From positions 1-53,207 of the forward strand of contig NZ_AP025302.1 in NCBI RefSeq assembly GCF_036492425.1: DNA of 53,207 bases, read 5' to 3'. Source of the stretch: Persicobacter psychrovividus. GTDB taxonomy: Bacteria > Bacteroidota > Bacteroidia > Cytophagales > Cyclobacteriaceae. The notes below the pieces were generated by a model. It saw only the letters and a list, made by a program, of their open reading frames with translations, did not search any database and had not been told where the DNA came from. This document shows, piece after piece, positions 51,940 to 53,207 of this stretch. The translations under genes were made by a program, and so were the position numbers. The stretch's first letter is position 1. Each line of letters starts with the position of its first letter.

Positions 51940-53196
51940 TTATGTCAGTACAATAGCCCCCAAATCATCCTTTTTCATGTATTGGGTTGCGGCGAAAATC
52001 CCCCCACCGACGGCGGCAAGGATACCGGTTCCAATCAAGATTTTTTTGATCGGTAGCTTGGATTGCGTTGCCGGAACAGCGGGGACCGATGAGTTTGTTG
52101 TCGTCGGGTTTTGATATGAAGTCGTAGCCGGCATGGTTCGTTGGTTTGCCGTTGTGCTTCGGCTTGGTGTTCTTGTCGGGCTCAATACCGGTTTGGGTGC
52201 AGGGCTCTTTTTCCGTTTTGGAAAGATGTTACGCACCTTCGATTTTACCTTTTTGAAAATGTCTTTGATCGGTTTGAAGAACGATCCGATCTTTGCCAAA
52301 ACCGGTGTTGCGGCGGCTACACTTGCGGCGGTTGCCACGGCTCCGAAGCCTCCGAACTCATCATCGTAATGCTCCACATCGCCGAAGCCACTCAACGAAA
52401 AATCCCTGCTTTTTTGCTTGGCTCCCTTGATGATCGCCTTTTTCAAATTGTGAGATTTCCCCTGAAGTTTAGAGAAAATCTTCTTCACACGGGCGAAGGC
52501 TGCTTTGATCTGTCTGAGCTTTGTCGGATCAATGTTATGGCGACTTGCCATGCTGTCCGGTAAGTAGGCGTATTGCATTTTTTTCGCCAATCCGAACATG
52601 TTGGTGCGGAAGGCTAACAGCAATCCATTGCGTACGGCGATTGAGACCGGATTGAAACGCACCACGGCTTTGACTGCTTTCTTGGCGAACTTGCCAATCT
52701 TCTTTCCAATCTTTTTGAGGGCACTGAAAAAGCGTCCACGTCTGCGCTTTTTTCCTCTGCGTCGGCGGAAAAATCCAAGCCCGTCGAGCTCCTGATCTTC
52801 GGCATCCAAATAATCATCAATACCCAACAAATCCGACTGAATGAAATCCGCATCCATGAGCTTTTCTTCCAGTAATTCCAGCTTATCCAGTATCGGTCCA
52901 CGCTTCGGCGTATGCCAATATTTGATTGCCTGATTGAGCATTTCCAAAAACTGAACAGGGTTCTGAATGTGGGCAATCTTGCTCGCATTGTCTTGGTTTT
53001 TCGATATGAAATTACGGGTGCGTACGAGGTAATTATAAGTCTTGTCCTCATCGCTGATCGCCCCAATTGTATCATCAAAGTCAATACCGCTGATGATGTT
53101 TTCGAGCTCCAGCTCATCGGCTGTTGAACCTCCCGAATGCCCACTCAGGGCATAAATCGGAAGGCCAAGACCACTAACGGAAACATTATTAGTCAT
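51940..53196 (-). CDS. Basic, membrane-anchored virion-type protein; probably the C-terminal part of the 771-aa gene at 1-1048
   Basis: As annotated from ATG 53196 it has 418 aa: an acidic helical N-terminus, a basic stretch (~155-190: FFRRRRGKKRRRGRFFS, KKIGKKIGKFAKKAVKAV), a helical domain (RNGLLLAFRTNMFGLAKKM, LRQIKAAFARVKKIFSKLQ), a Ser/Thr/Pro-rich linker (~325-380) and a C-terminal membrane helix (ILIGTGILAAVGGGIFAA). The frame is open upstream to the window edge (QSFP precedes this Met) and continues into the transglutaminase-like part if the molecule is circular. Basic amphipathic helices may bind DNA or membrane. Confidence 0.75.
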   Translation of the reverse strand: MTNNVSVSGLGLPIYALSGHSGGSTADELELENIISGIDFDDTIGAISDEDKTYNYLVRTRNFISKNQDNASKIAHIQNPVQFLEMLNQAIKYWHTPKRGPILDKLELLEEKLMDADFIQSDLLGIDDYLDAEDQELDGLGFFRRRRGKKRRRGRFFSALKKIGKKIGKFAKKAVKAVVRFNPVSIAVRNGLLLAFRTNMFGLAKKMQYAYLPDSMASRHNIDPTKLRQIKAAFARVKKIFSKLQGKSHNLKKAIIKGAKQKSRDFSLSGFGDVEHYDDEFGGFGAVATAASVAAATPVLAKIGSFFKPIKDIFKKVKSKVRNIFPKRKKSPAPKPVLSPTRTPSRSTTANQRTMPATTSYQNPTTTNSSVPAVPATQSKLPIKKILIGTGILAAVGGGIFAATQYMKKDDLGAIVLT

Positions 53197-53207
53197 AGGA
53201 AAGGATT

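Noticed and set aside
37259-53207. Tailed-phage (HK97, portal, terminase) or conjugation (Tra/VirB) assignment for the operon
   Set aside because: None of the expected motifs was found: no terminase nuclease, portal-like or tape-measure-length gene, no VirB4/VirD4-type ATPase and no relaxase.

Overview
The window looks like one complete circular extrachromosomal element of a marine-type Bacteroidota, plausibly a Cytophagales relative. That assignment is inference from moderate GC, weak or absent Shine-Dalgarno sequences, Rep_3 replication genes, an IS1380-type transposase and Bacteroidota-style protein sequences. No chromosomal housekeeping gene, rRNA or tRNA was seen. The frame open at the left edge (1-1048, minus) reads without interruption into the gene at the right edge (51940-53196, minus) if base 53207 is joined to base 1. 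This gives a single 771-residue protein, so the 53.2 kb window is probably the whole circle.

Layout. (a) 1-1048 plus 37259-53207, all minus strand: a ~17 kb operon that looks like the late region of a virus. In transcription order it encodes the 771-aa transglutaminase/membrane protein, small membrane proteins, an arginine-rich protein that may be the capsid or a core protein, several unrecognised virion-type proteins, a P5-type lytic enzyme, a fibre-like protein with repeats, a DNA methyltransferase, a strawberry-notch-type helicase, a histone-H1-like protein joined by a -1 frameshift signal to a P-loop ATPase, a membrane/coiled-coil protein, a holin and an amidase. No HK97 capsid, portal, large terminase or tape-measure gene is recognisable. 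The many single-pass membrane proteins make a tailless, membrane-containing phage a reasonable hypothesis. (b) 1259-8000: accessory genes: a RHH/Doc toxin-antitoxin pair, an HNH-HIT nuclease pair and a PLD nuclease. (c) 7670-10800: an IS256 element with a frameshifted transposase and a second frameshifted transposase. (d) 11060-16332: an XRE regulator with two large N6-adenine methyltransferases. (e) 16498-26300: an insertion-sequence pile-up (two copies of one IS, the second split by an IS3 element and cut by an IS21 element, then an IS1380 element), with an orphan ParA and a broken gene between. (f) 26437-32704: plasmid backbone: resolvase, HigBA, two different Rep_3 initiators each with its own iteron array, ParA and ParB. 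(g) 32847-37215: accessory genes, including a GIY-YIG nuclease and a HrgA-like HARE-HTH protein.

Taken together this is best described as a phage-plasmid: a partitioned, toxin-stabilised iteron plasmid that carries a full late viral operon and a set of likely defence genes. The best-supported novelty is the frameshift cassette at 39197-39247 (GGGAAAG, 5-nt spacer, hairpin with an 8-bp perfect stem), which would fuse a histone-like DNA-binding protein to a RecA-like ATPase.
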